A stretch of 64,000 nt of DNA from Intestinibacillus sp. Marseille-P6563 (GTDB taxonomy: Bacteria; Bacillota; Clostridia; Oscillospirales; Butyricicoccaceae). Under the pieces are notes generated by a model. The model had not been told where the DNA came from. It searched no databases and worked only from the letters and a program-made list of their open reading frames with translations. Within the stretch, counting starts at the first letter, position 1, and every line of letters starts with the position of its first letter. Made by a program: the position numbers and the translations under genes. This document shows positions 19,031-27,388 of this stretch, one piece after another. The stretch lies in NCBI RefSeq assembly GCF_900604335.1, contig NZ_UWOD01000002.1:1353501-1417500 (forward strand). The letters run 5' to 3'.

Positions 19031-19059
19031 TTGAAAAGCCCCCTATTCTCTGGTATTCT
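19031..19059 (+). promoter_or_regulatory. promoter embedded in the uppP terminator
   Basis: TTGAAA (19031-19036), a 17-base spacer and TATTCT (19054-19059) overlap the 5' arm and loop of the terminator hairpin. Transcripts started here lack the 5' arm and so escape termination. Confidence 0.6.
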
Positions 19060-19085
19060 GAAAGAAGAGGAAAGGGGGCTTTTTC
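19034..19085 (+). terminator. uppP terminator whose 3' arm covers the next gene's ribosome site
   Basis: An 11-bp stem AAAAGCCCCCT (19034-19044) / AGGGGGCTTTT (19073-19083) has a 28-base loop and a T-run. The purine-rich ribosome binding region of the next gene lies in the loop end and 3' arm, and the ATG follows at 19087. Confidence 0.8.
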
Positions 19086-19086
19086 T

Positions 19087-19902
19087 ATGAAATGTCCGCA
19101 GTGTGGCATCCATTATGATGACAGCGAGCGCGAATGTCCTATGTGTGGGGCGCGCAAACCCGCATTCCAAAAAGATGCTTCTCGATTGGCGAAAACCACT
19201 GGTGAACTGGCGCGGCCTTCGGTTTCACGTCCCAATAAGGCATCCAAAGATGCGGTGAAGGTCACAAGTTTGGGTGGCAATGCCGAGCGAAACGCCAAGC
19301 GCGGCACCAGCAAGATCGTTGTTCTGATCGTGATTTTGGCTGTGATTGCGATCAATGTGATACCGATACTCTTTGCTGTGGTGGCCAATGTGGTTGATAA
19401 TCTGGATTTTTCCTATGATGTCGCCGAAGCCGAACCGATGGATTTCCCCTATGGCGGCGCATGGCTTTCCAGTGAAGAAACGTTTACGGTTTTCCTGTTT
19501 ACCGAAAATGAGCAATATCAAATCCAGGCGGGCGATTATGTGGAGTCTGGCTGGTATACGGCCTTCCAAAACACCGAAGAAGATATGACCTTCCCGGAGG
19601 AATATCCGGCGTCCGATTATATCTGGTGGATGATCTCGATAAATCCGGAGCAGATCGAGGGTGGTACGACACTCGACCCGGATGCTTTGGAGGAATACCG
19701 CGAGATCGGCAGTTATATAAGTGTCTACCAGTCGCGCAGCGACCCGGGAGAAATCTATTTTTATAATGAATTTGGCGATGTCCCGTGGATGGAACCAGAT
19801 ACATTTTATCCAGTTTTGCAGATGCTGGATGAGCAGGGCGCGAACGACCTGCTTTTGGAAAATGTGGAACCGGACATCACAACCGAACCAGAATCGATGT
19901 GA
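19087..19902 (+). CDS. zinc-ribbon membrane protein, function unknown
   Basis: A 271-residue protein: an N-terminal zinc ribbon with two CxxC knuckles (CPQCG...CPMCG, residues 3-22), a basic Lys/Arg-rich linker, one membrane helix (about 74-98) and an acidic extracytoplasmic domain of about 170 residues. This is a common Clostridia layout, but I know no defined function. The start at 19087 places the first knuckle at residue 3. Frames extending further upstream run back into uppP. Confidence 0.75.
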   Translation: MKCPQCGIHYDDSERECPMCGARKPAFQKDASRLAKTTGELARPSVSRPNKASKDAVKVTSLGGNAERNAKRGTSKIVVLIVILAVIAINVIPILFAVVANVVDNLDFSYDVAEAEPMDFPYGGAWLSSEETFTVFLFTENEQYQIQAGDYVESGWYTAFQNTEEDMTFPEEYPASDYIWWMISINPEQIEGGTTLDPDALEEYREIGSYISVYQSRSDPGEIYFYNEFGDVPWMEPDTFYPVLQMLDEQGANDLLLENVEPDITTEPESM

Positions 19903-19906
19903 CAAG

Positions 19907-19939
19907 AAACGCGCGGCTCTGCCAAGGGTCGCGCGTTTT
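19907..19939 (+). terminator. weak intrinsic terminator after the zinc-ribbon gene
   Basis: AAACGCGCG (19907-19915) pairs with CGCGCGTTT (19930-19938) around a 14-base loop, with a short T-run. Confidence 0.65.
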
Positions 19940-20041
19940 GCCGTAAATCGGCCGGATTTTGGCGATTTTTCGATGAATTTCGCTGGTATGCACGGTAAAT
20001 AATCTATGATATAATAAAATAAGATTGAAGGAGGAACGAGT

Positions 20042-20956
20042 ATGGCTATTTCAAAACAGGATATCCAGCGCGTCAAACTGATGGGCTTCCTGCACAACCG
20101 GGAGACCGAGCGCTTTTCCTGCCGCGTGATCACCGGCAACGGCACCCTGACGGCGGAGCAGCTCCAGGCAGTGGGCCGCATTGCCGAGAAATATGGCAGC
20201 GGTGTTTGTGCCTTTACCACCCGTATGACTGTTGAGTTTGCAGGTGTGCCGTATGAAAGCATTGAGGATGTGGTCAAGGAACTGGCAGCGGTTGGCCTGA
20301 CCACCGGCGGCACCGGTGCGCGTGTGCGTCCGGTCACGGCCTGCAAGGGCACGACCTGTGTGTTTGGTTTTTATGACACCCAGGCGCTGGGCCAGAAGGT
20401 GCATGAGCGGTTTTATGAAGGCATGGGCGATGTGCGTCTGCCGCATAAGTTTAAGATTGCGGTTGGCGGCTGCCCGAACAACTGCATCAAGCCCGACCTG
20501 AATGATTTTGGCATCGTCGGCCAGCATCCGCCCAAGTTTAAGGAAGAACTGTGCCGCGGCTGCAAGCTGTGCGAAAAGTTCTGCCGTATGGGCTGCATGG
20601 AAGTCGTAGACGGCAAGATGCAGCGCGATACCACGGTGTGCAACAACTGCGGCTATTGTGTTGGCAAGTGCCCGTTTGATGCCATTTATGCCGAAGAAGT
20701 TGCGTACAAGCTGTATATCGGTGGCCGTTGGGGCCGTGTGGTCCGTCATGGCACCCCCCTGCCCGGTCTGTACACCGAGCAGCAGGCGCTCGATATGATC
20801 GAAAAGGCGATGCTGCTTTTCCGCGACCAGGGCAAGAAGGGCGAACGCTTTGCGGCGATGATCGACCGCATCGGCGAGGACAAAGCCGTAGATATGTTGC
20901 TCCATGGCGACCTGATGGAGCGCCGCGAGCAGATCCTCGCAAAGGAAATCCAATAA
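20042..20956 (+). CDS. siroheme-type nitrite/sulfite reductase domain protein fused to 2[4Fe-4S] ferredoxin
   Basis: A 304-residue single-chain protein. Residues 1-75 match the reductase half-domain, followed by the cluster/siroheme motifs TACKGTTC and GGCPNNC (about 98-145), then a ferredoxin domain with CRGCKLCEKFC and CNNCGYCVGKC (about 170-220) and a helical tail. The first motif has four residues between the cysteines where the textbook pattern is C-x5-C. It is half the size of the assimilatory enzyme and has no partner subunit or siroheme genes nearby. Reduction of sulfite or a related small oxyanion is the family role; the substrate here is open. Confidence 0.82.
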   Translation: MAISKQDIQRVKLMGFLHNRETERFSCRVITGNGTLTAEQLQAVGRIAEKYGSGVCAFTTRMTVEFAGVPYESIEDVVKELAAVGLTTGGTGARVRPVTACKGTTCVFGFYDTQALGQKVHERFYEGMGDVRLPHKFKIAVGGCPNNCIKPDLNDFGIVGQHPPKFKEELCRGCKLCEKFCRMGCMEVVDGKMQRDTTVCNNCGYCVGKCPFDAIYAEEVAYKLYIGGRWGRVVRHGTPLPGLYTEQQALDMIEKAMLLFRDQGKKGERFAAMIDRIGEDKAVDMLLHGDLMERREQILAKEIQ

Positions 20957-20968
20957 AAAATATCGGAA

Positions 20969-20995
20969 AATCCCGCCATTTCGGCGGGATTTTTT
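20969..20995 (+). terminator. intrinsic terminator
   Basis: AATCCCGCC (20969-20977), loop ATTTC, GGCGGGATT (20983-20991) and a T-run follow the reductase gene. Confidence 0.95.
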
Positions 20996-21118
20996 CAGTT
21001 TGTGTCAGGTTTTCGCCAAAAATTCGCGGTTTGCCTTGAATGTAGACAAAAAATTCGGTAATATAATGGTAGGTTATTTTTCTGGGGGAAAAGATACTGC
21101 GAAAAGGGGGCCTGGAAC

Positions 21119-22651
21119 ATGCGGGAATCGACCAAAACCGAAAAACCCAAAACCAAATTGCATCCGCCGCATCCTTTCGTGGTGATTTTTGCCGCCATGG
21201 CATTTGCCATGGTGCTTACTTTTCTGGTGCCGCTGGGGCGGTATGAGCTCAAGCAGGTGACCACCCTGGTCGGCGGCGAGCAAAAGACCGAAACCGTGGT
21301 CGACCCGAACAGTTTCCGCTATATTCTGGACGAAAATGGCGAGCGGGTGGTCTATCCGGCGCCCTTGTTTGGACCCTCGGCCCACGGCCGGCAAGGCATG
21401 ATGAATGTGCTGTTTTCCGGCTTGGAATACGGCGAACAGGCAGCCGGTACGGCGGGTCTGATCGCGTATATGCTGGTCATCGGTGGGTCCTTTGGTATCC
21501 TTTTGCGCACCGGTGTCATCGACCAGAGCATTTTGCGCATCCTGCACCGTACCGAAGGGGTGGTCATGCTCTTCCCTCCCCTGCTGTTTGTGCTATTTTC
21601 ACTGGCGGGAGCGGTGTTTGGCTTTAGCGAAGGCGCCATCCCCTTGGCGATGTTGATTATTCCATTGCTTATCGGCATGGATTTTGATGCTGTGACCGGT
21701 GTTTTGGTCACGTTTGTCGCTACGCAAATCGGCATTGCCGCTTCGTGGTGCAGCCCGGAAGCGCTGACCACCGCGCAGACCATTGCTGGCGTACCGGTCT
21801 TTTCCGGGTCCAGTTTCCGGTTTATCCTCTGGCTGATTCTGACGCTGCTGGGCGCCGCGTATACGACACGCTATGCCTGGCGCATCCATACCAGCACTCA
21901 TCGGTCGGTGTCGTATCAGAGCGATGCGCGCTGCCGCGGTCGCCTGCAAAACCTGCGCGAGCGCCGCGAACCGCTGACGCTGGGCGGCCGGTTGGTGCTG
22001 CTGACCGTGGCCTTGTCGCTGGGCTGGATGCTGTGGGGCGCACTGACTATGGAATACAATTTGGCCGATATTGCGTCCATCTTTTTTGTGATGGCGGTCG
22101 TTGTCAGCATTTTGGGCGTGTGGTTCCATGTGGGCGGCATGCATTTTGCCGACATCCCGCGCGCGTTTCAATCGGGGGCATCCGAGTTGGTCGGCGCGGT
22201 GCTGGTGGTCGGCATGGCGCAAGGTATGGTGCTGCTGCTCGGCGGCATCAATCCCACCGATGCGTCGGTGCTCAACACCATTTTGCACTGGACCGCACGG
22301 GTCCTGCGCGAATTGCCCAGTGTGCTGACCTCGTGGCTGATGTACATTTTCCACTTTTTCCTCAGTTTCGTGATGCCGAGTGACCTCGGTCAGGCGTCGC
22401 TGACCATGCCGGTCATGGCGCCGCTGGCTGACAGCCTGGGCATCAGCCGGCAGATTTCGGTGCTGGCGTTCCAGCTGGGTGGCTGCCTGGCGCATCTGAT
22501 TATGCCAACCTCGGGTTGCCTGATCGGTATTCTGAGCATCGCCCGTCTGGAATGGGGCGACTGGCTGCGCTCGCAGTGGAAGGCACTTGCTGTGGTGGTC
22601 GGTCTGGGGTTCCTGGCGCTGACCGTTGGATTCTTCATGGGATATGCGTAA
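21119..22651 (+). CDS. YfcC-family (C4-dicarboxylate/basic amino acid type) membrane carrier
   Basis: A 510-residue polytopic protein with about 12-13 hydrophobic segments. The basic N terminus is followed by HPFVVIFAAMAFAMVLTFLVPLGRYE, and the G/A-rich VFGFSEGAIPLAMLIIPLLIGMDFDAVTG and FVMPSDLGQASLTMPVMAPLAD segments are typical of the YfcC/DcuC/AbgT-like ion-transporter group. Annotations in this group vary between C4-dicarboxylates and arginine/ornithine, so no substrate is assigned. AAGGGGG precedes the ATG. It is flanked by terminators on both sides, so it is monocistronic. Confidence 0.83.
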   Translation: MRESTKTEKPKTKLHPPHPFVVIFAAMAFAMVLTFLVPLGRYELKQVTTLVGGEQKTETVVDPNSFRYILDENGERVVYPAPLFGPSAHGRQGMMNVLFSGLEYGEQAAGTAGLIAYMLVIGGSFGILLRTGVIDQSILRILHRTEGVVMLFPPLLFVLFSLAGAVFGFSEGAIPLAMLIIPLLIGMDFDAVTGVLVTFVATQIGIAASWCSPEALTTAQTIAGVPVFSGSSFRFILWLILTLLGAAYTTRYAWRIHTSTHRSVSYQSDARCRGRLQNLRERREPLTLGGRLVLLTVALSLGWMLWGALTMEYNLADIASIFFVMAVVVSILGVWFHVGGMHFADIPRAFQSGASELVGAVLVVGMAQGMVLLLGGINPTDASVLNTILHWTARVLRELPSVLTSWLMYIFHFFLSFVMPSDLGQASLTMPVMAPLADSLGISRQISVLAFQLGGCLAHLIMPTSGCLIGILSIARLEWGDWLRSQWKALAVVVGLGFLALTVGFFMGYA

Positions 22652-22660
22652 AACAAATCA

Positions 22661-22697
22661 AAATATCCGCTTTTTTGAAAAAGCGGGTATTTTTTTG
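22661..22697 (+). terminator. intrinsic terminator after the YfcC-like gene
   Basis: CCGCTTTTT/AAAAAGCGG stem extended by AT pairs, short loop, and seven T. Confidence 0.9.
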
Positions 22698-22717
22698 TCC
22701 GGTTGCCCGGTCGAGCC

Positions 22718-22746
22718 TTGTTTCCATGGAAGAACTTTGCTATAAT
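22718..22746 (+). promoter_or_regulatory. promoter of the first NSS symporter gene
   Basis: TTGTTT (22718-22723), a 17-base spacer and a consensus TATAAT (22741-22746) lie 40 bases before the ATG. Confidence 0.8.
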
Positions 22747-22785
22747 AGTGCCACGCGGCGCTTTGGCCGCAAAGGGGGTAATATC

Positions 22786-24150
22786 ATGAAAGAAAGAGAA
22801 AAGTTTGGTTCCCGACTGGGCTTTATTCTGATCTCGGCGGGCTGTGCGATCGGCCTGGGTAACGTATGGCGTTTCCCTTACATCACCGGACAGTACGGCG
22901 GCGCAGCATTTGTGCTGGTTTATCTGCTGTTTCTGGTCATTTTGGGCCTGCCGATCATGGTTATGGAGTTTGCAGTCGGTCGTGCCAGCCAGCAGTCGGT
23001 GGCACGTTCGTTCCATGTTTTGGAGCCAAAAGGCACCAAATGGCATCTGTATAGCTATGGTGCCATGTTGGGCAACTACATGCTCATGGCGTTTTATACG
23101 ACCGTAGGCGGCTGGATGCTGGCCTACTTCTTCAAGATGATTATGGGCGAGTTCGATGGACAGTCGCCCGAACAGGTCGGCGCTATTTTCAATAATATGC
23201 TGGCCGACCCGAAGTATATGGGTTTCTGGATGGTTATTACCGTGCTCATCTGCTTTGCGGTTTGTTCGCGCGGTCTGCGCAACGGCGTAGAAAAGGTCAA
23301 CAAGGTGATGATGGTCGCTCTGCTTGCCATCATGATCGTGCTGGTCTTCCGTTCGGTGACGCTGGAAGGCGCGGGCGAAGGTCTGGAATTCTACTTAAAG
23401 CCCGACTTCTCCAAGCTGTTTGAAGCCAAGGGCGGACTGATGGAATCGGTTTTTGCCGCCATGGGTCAGTCGTTCTTTACGCTGTCGCTCGGCATCGGTG
23501 CGCTGGCGATCTTTGGTTCGTACATCGGCAAGGACCGCAGCCTGACCGGTGAAGCGCTCAGCATCGGTGTACTGGATACCTTTGTAGCATTGACCGCCGG
23601 TCTCATCATCTTCCCGGCTGCCGCAGCCTTTAACGTAGACGCTGGCCAGGGCCCGGCACTCATCTTCGTGACCCTGCCGAATATCTTCAACCAGATGGCA
23701 GGCGGCCGCATTTGGGGCGCTTTGTTCTTCGTCTTTATGGCATTTGCTGCTTTTTCGACCATCATTGCCGTATTTGAGAACATCATCTCGTTCGGCATGG
23801 ACCTGTGGGGCTGGAGCCGCAAAAAGACTGTGCTGGTGAACATCGTGGTCATCCTGCTCATCTCCATCCCGTGCGTGGTTGGCTTTACGGTCAGCATCCC
23901 GCACATCGGCACCATTCAGGACCTGGAGGACTTCATCGTGTCCAACAACCTGCTGCCGCTCGGTTCAATGGTCTATCTGCTGTTCTGTACCTCCCGGTAC
24001 GGCTGGGGCTGGAAGAACTTCTTAAACGAAGCCGATGCCGGCCAGGGCCTGAAATTCCCGGCTTGGGTGCGCATCTATGTCAGCTATATCCTGCCGCTGA
24101 TCGTTCTGTTCATCTTCGTGATGGGCTACATTCAGAAATTTGGCGCATAA
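22786..24150 (+). CDS. sodium-dependent NSS-family symporter
   Basis: A 454-residue LeuT-fold transporter that would use the sodium gradient to import an amino acid or amine. The signature SAGCAIGLGNVWRFPYITGQYGG in helix 1 carries the unwound substrate/sodium site, and about 11-12 helices follow. The length is typical of 11-helix bacterial NSS proteins such as the tyrosine transporter Tyt1. AAGGGGG precedes the ATG at 22786. An IS element has split the terminator just downstream. Confidence 0.93.
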   Translation: MKEREKFGSRLGFILISAGCAIGLGNVWRFPYITGQYGGAAFVLVYLLFLVILGLPIMVMEFAVGRASQQSVARSFHVLEPKGTKWHLYSYGAMLGNYMLMAFYTTVGGWMLAYFFKMIMGEFDGQSPEQVGAIFNNMLADPKYMGFWMVITVLICFAVCSRGLRNGVEKVNKVMMVALLAIMIVLVFRSVTLEGAGEGLEFYLKPDFSKLFEAKGGLMESVFAAMGQSFFTLSLGIGALAIFGSYIGKDRSLTGEALSIGVLDTFVALTAGLIIFPAAAAFNVDAGQGPALIFVTLPNIFNQMAGGRIWGALFFVFMAFAAFSTIIAVFENIISFGMDLWGWSRKKTVLVNIVVILLISIPCVVGFTVSIPHIGTIQDLEDFIVSNNLLPLGSMVYLLFCTSRYGWGWKNFLNEADAGQGLKFPAWVRIYVSYILPLIVLFIFVMGYIQKFGA

Positions 24151-24166
24151 AAAATGTTCCCCTGTG

Positions 24167-24170
24167 CTTT
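24167..24170. repeat. target-site duplication, left copy
   Basis: CTTT here is repeated directly at 25477-25480, immediately outside the right end of the IS, as expected for 3-4 bp duplications made by IS3 elements. Confidence 0.75.
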
Positions 24171-24230
24171 TGGACTGCCCCAGATTGTGCGGACAGTATA
24201 AAAAAGAGCCCTGGTAGGAAAGATTGAGTT

Positions 24231-25088
24231 TTAAGTGGAGAGGCGTCGCGTAAGCGGCGCTTCTCCAGTCTTTAGCTGGATGCGCTCATGGTTGTAAAAG
24301 TAGATGTAGCGGTCAATCATTTCATTGGCTTGCGAGAAGGTAGCCGGTTTGTGGCGGTAGATGCACTCTGTTTTGAGGATAGAGAAGAAATTTTCCGCCA
24401 TAGCGTTGTCATAAGGATTTCCACGTCTTGACATAGATGGCGTAATGCCGTATGTTTGAGTTAGCTCAAAATATGCTTGTGAGGCGTACTGAGCACCCTG
24501 GTCGCTGTGGAGCTGCAACTCTGCAGCGGCCCTCTTTTTCTCTTGCTTCATTGCCAGACGAATGGTGTCCAGAACCAGATTCACCGTTTGTTCCGTTCCG
24601 GTTTTGTAAGCCACAATACTGTTGTCATAGAGATCCCGGATCATGGACAGGTACAGTACGCCCTGCTTAGTGTGGATGTAGGAGATGTCCGTTACCCATT
24701 TGCTGTTGGGCTTGTCGGCCTGAAACTGCCTGCTTAGCAGATTCTCGTACTTGTGGAGCTGCTGCCCCATCTGCTGCCATTTCCTGCGTCGGCGGATTTC
24801 TGAGAGCAGATCATATTTCTTCATAATCCGTAGCACTGTTTTTGGATTACAGAAAATATTCTGGTTCTTCAGCCATAGACACATCCGCCGGTAGCCGTAG
24901 GTGCGGAAGCTGCGTTCCCGCTGTTGTCCAATTAGTTCTGCAAGAGCTGCGTCCTTCTCCGGCTTACCAAGGCGATGGACGAAGGCATAGTATCCGCTTC
25001 TGGATACTCCAAAGAATTTGCACATAACTGCCACGGAATACTCTGCTCTGTGACGATATATAATGTGATATTTTACCTTTGCCCTCAC
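24231..25088 (-). CDS. IS3-family transposase OrfB (DDE integrase)
   Basis: A 285-residue catalytic subunit: an N-terminal HTH_21-like region (FGVSRSGYYAFVHR) and an rve integrase core with Asp in WVTDISYI, Asp in LHSDQGAQY and Glu in NAMAENFFSILKTE, followed by NHERIQLKTGEAP near the end. It begins with GTG overlapping the orfA stop (GTGA). IS3 elements usually make an OrfAB fusion by -1 frameshift on an A6G tract; none is seen at the junction, so coupling by the overlap or another slip site must serve. Confidence 0.95.
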   Translation of the reverse strand: MRAKVKYHIIYRHRAEYSVAVMCKFFGVSRSGYYAFVHRLGKPEKDAALAELIGQQRERSFRTYGYRRMCLWLKNQNIFCNPKTVLRIMKKYDLLSEIRRRRKWQQMGQQLHKYENLLSRQFQADKPNSKWVTDISYIHTKQGVLYLSMIRDLYDNSIVAYKTGTEQTVNLVLDTIRLAMKQEKKRAAAELQLHSDQGAQYASQAYFELTQTYGITPSMSRRGNPYDNAMAENFFSILKTECIYRHKPATFSQANEMIDRYIYFYNHERIQLKTGEAPLTRRLST

Positions 25089-25399
25089 TTCCTTCCTATG
25101 CAGTGCAGAAAATCCCGCAGCAGCTTATTCTCCATACGAAGTCGCTGGATCTCATGTGCCTGCTCGGTTATAATATCTCTTGGTGCGGCATTTGTTCTTG
25201 GCCGCCCTTGGGGCCGCGCAAGGATGCCAGCTTCTAACATACGTTCTTTCCTCCGTTCACGCTTAAGTAGACTTTTTATCACCTGCTTATCCTGAAAACC
25301 GTAATATTCTGCAACTTCCCGCTGGGTTTTCCCCGCTGCCAGCATAGCCTTGATTTCTGGCAACAGCACTTGAATGTGTGTGTATTTTCGTTTCTCCAT
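25085..25399 (-). CDS. IS3-family transposase OrfA (helix-turn-helix)
   Basis: A 104-residue DNA-binding subunit with a helix-turn-helix (GKTQREVAEYYGFQDKQVIKSLL), a basic GRPRTN linker and a C-terminal leucine-zipper-like helix (HEIQRLRMENKLLRDFL) for pairing with the fusion transposase. Its start lies just behind a strong hairpin that would block read-through from outside. Confidence 0.9.
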   Translation of the reverse strand: MEKRKYTHIQVLLPEIKAMLAAGKTQREVAEYYGFQDKQVIKSLLKRERRKERMLEAGILARPQGRPRTNAAPRDIITEQAHEIQRLRMENKLLRDFLHCIGRK

Positions 25400-25406
25400 G
25401 ACAAAA

Positions 25407-25446
25407 CCCCCTGATGTAGTCTATTTTCCTACATCAGGGGGTTTTT
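25407..25446. terminator. IS-borne hairpin upstream of orfA
   Basis: A perfect 13-bp stem CCCCCTGATGTAG/CTACATCAGGGGG (25407-25419 with 25429-25441) has T-runs on both strands. It lies between the IS right end and orfA, so external transcripts are stopped or their ribosome site is folded away. Confidence 0.85.
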
Positions 25447-25498
25447 GTCACTGTCCATTTTTACTGGACCGGTTCACTTTTGGGCACAGGGGATTTTT

Positions 25499-26854
25499 TT
25501 ATTCAATGCTCTTTATGGCGTTTTTAAACTGGAAGGTAAACAGGATGGCGGTGAACGTAACGGCCAGGAAATCGGCCACCGGTTCGGCCATGTAGACCGC
25601 CCGGGTGGGGTCCTGCGGCAGCAGATGGGGCATGATATAAATGAGCGGCAGCAGCAGGATAAATTTACGCATGACCGCGACAATGATCGAGGATTTGGCC
25701 TTGCCGAGCGACGTAAACGTCATCTGGCAGGCCATCTGGATACCGAACAGAAGCAGGCAGGCCGTATAGATGCGCAGTGCCGATTTGGTAAATTCCAAAA
25801 GCGCGGCATTGGATGTGAACATCATGGCGAAAATCTGCGGGAACAGCATGATACACAGCCAGAGGGTGCACGAATACAGCAAACTGCACCGCAGCAGCAG
25901 CCGGAATGCCTGCCGAATGCGGGCCGCATTGCGCGCGCCATAGTTGTAGCTGATGATGGGCTGTGCCCCCTGCCCCAGCCCTTGCAGCGGCAGCAGCGCA
26001 AACTGCATGACGCTGGTCAAAATGGTCATGGCGCCGACCGCGATGTCACCGCCATAGCGCAGAAGCGAAGCATTGAAGCAGACCGAAATCACGCTTTCGC
26101 TGGCCTGCATGATAAAGGTGGACAGCCCCAGCGCCAGACTGGGCAGGATGATCTGCCGTTCCAGCCGCAGATTGCGGCGGCGGATGCGCAGCTGGGTTTT
26201 CCGTCCGAACAGGAAGCACAGCACCCAGGTGCACGAGAGCGCCTGCGACAAAATGGTCGCCAGTGCCGCGCCGCGCACGCCCATGCCGAAGCCGAAAATA
26301 AAGACGGGATCCAAAATGATGTTGGCCACCGCACCGATGAGCACCGACAGCATGCCCGTGCGGGCAAAGCCCTGGGCGGTGATGAAAGTATTCATGCCCA
26401 GCGTAAGCTGGACAAAGATGGTGCCGATTGCGTACAGATTCATGTAGGCAACGCCGTATTCGATCGTGTTTTTACTTGCGCCAAAGGCCAGCAGGAAATC
26501 CCGATTCCATAGCAGCAGCGCGGCAGTAAGCACCACCGAAATGATAATCTGGGTGGTAAAGCAGTTGCCCAGCGTCTTTTCGGCCATATCGTGATCGCCT
26601 CGCCCCAGGAAAATGGAGGCACGCGGTCCCCCGCCAAAGCCCACCAGACTTGCAAACGCGGACACGATCATAATCAGCGGCATGCACACGCCCACACCGG
26701 TCAGCGCCAGCGAGCCGACCTCCGGGATGTGGCCGATGTAGATGCGGTCCACGATGTTGTACAGCATATTGATGACCTGTGCGGTCACGGTCGGCAGCGC
26801 CAGCCGCCGCAGCAGACGGCCGATCGGTTCGGTGCCGAGAAAATCGTCCTTCAT
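25499..26854 (-). CDS. MATE-family multidrug efflux transporter
   Basis: A 451-residue, 12-helix cation/drug antiporter. The N terminus PIGRLLRRLALPTVTAQVINMLYNIVDRIYIGHIP is characteristic of clostridial MepA-like MATE proteins, and the repeat half begins near residue 230. Its ATG overlaps the stop of the MarR gene (ATGA), so both are co-transcribed and coupled. Control by the MarR protein is likely (inference). Confidence 0.94.
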   Translation of the reverse strand: MKDDFLGTEPIGRLLRRLALPTVTAQVINMLYNIVDRIYIGHIPEVGSLALTGVGVCMPLIMIVSAFASLVGFGGGPRASIFLGRGDHDMAEKTLGNCFTTQIIISVVLTAALLLWNRDFLLAFGASKNTIEYGVAYMNLYAIGTIFVQLTLGMNTFITAQGFARTGMLSVLIGAVANIILDPVFIFGFGMGVRGAALATILSQALSCTWVLCFLFGRKTQLRIRRRNLRLERQIILPSLALGLSTFIMQASESVISVCFNASLLRYGGDIAVGAMTILTSVMQFALLPLQGLGQGAQPIISYNYGARNAARIRQAFRLLLRCSLLYSCTLWLCIMLFPQIFAMMFTSNAALLEFTKSALRIYTACLLLFGIQMACQMTFTSLGKAKSSIIVAVMRKFILLLPLIYIMPHLLPQDPTRAVYMAEPVADFLAVTFTAILFTFQFKNAIKSIE

Positions 26855-27300
26855 AGTTTGGCCCCCTTGTTCATGGCATTGCGGGCATTCTCGCCCAAAC
26901 GGCGGTAAATCTGTTCAAATTGTTGCTGTTCTTCGGGCGAAATATTCGCAAAAACAGCCGCCTGAAAACGCACACGCAGCACATCCAGATCGAGGACGAT
27001 GGGCGCTGCCGGTTCGGTCAGGGACAGATGGATGCGGCGGCGGTCCACTGTGTCCGGCCGGCGCGACAAAAGCTGTTTTTGCACCAGGCTTTCTACCGCC
27101 TGGGAAACATTGCCCTTGGGCAGCATGCGCAGCTCGACAATGTCGGCTGCGGTATCCCGGTCCGGGTTGTTGTGCAGAAAACTCAGGACCTTGGCTTCCA
27201 GCAGCGAAAGCCCATGCTCCATGCAGATGTCTTTGAGCATGCTCTCGTGCAGCTTGGTGATCTGCTGGATGGTCGCGAGAAAATCGGTCATGGGTCGCAT
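26851..27300 (-). CDS. MarR-family regulator of the MATE pump
   Basis: A 149-residue winged-helix regulator: helices ITKLHESMLKDICMEHGLSLLEAKVLSFL, the recognition helix in LPKGNVSQAVESLVQKQLLSRRPDTVDRRRIHLSLT and a C-terminal dimer helix. GGAGGG lies just before the ATG at 27300. It is the first gene of a two-gene operon with the MATE transporter. Confidence 0.9.
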   Translation of the reverse strand: MRPMTDFLATIQQITKLHESMLKDICMEHGLSLLEAKVLSFLHNNPDRDTAADIVELRMLPKGNVSQAVESLVQKQLLSRRPDTVDRRRIHLSLTEPAAPIVLDLDVLRVRFQAAVFANISPEEQQQFEQIYRRLGENARNAMNKGAKL

Positions 27301-27388
27301 GATACCCTCCTAAAAGTTTTTATAAAAACAGTTCCATTTAAAACATTCTCCATAGAGTATTATACCGCAGGCCACCGCCTTGTCAAGC

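Larger units (their letters stand above)
24171..25476 (-). mobile_element. IS3-family insertion sequence, complete
   Basis: A 1,306-bp element bounded by 27-bp imperfect inverted repeats that begin TG and share the blocks CCAG and GGACAGT (24171-24197 and 25450-25476). It holds orfA and orfB on the minus strand and is flanked by CTTT duplications. Both reading frames are intact, so it could be active. It sits in the loop of a former terminator. Confidence 0.92.
24158..25500. terminator. bidirectional terminator split by an insertion sequence
   Basis: The left half TCCCCTGTGC (24158-24167) and right half GCACAGGGGA (25484-25493) form a perfect 10-bp stem when the element and one copy of CTTT are removed. 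That leaves a loop of TTTTGG with A and T runs outside. It would have served the NSS gene on the plus strand and the MATE gene on the minus strand. Confidence 0.8.

Noticed and set aside
24231..25399. OrfAB fusion by -1 frameshift on an A6G tract
   Set aside because: No such tract lies near the orfA-orfB junction; only a GTGA overlap is visible.
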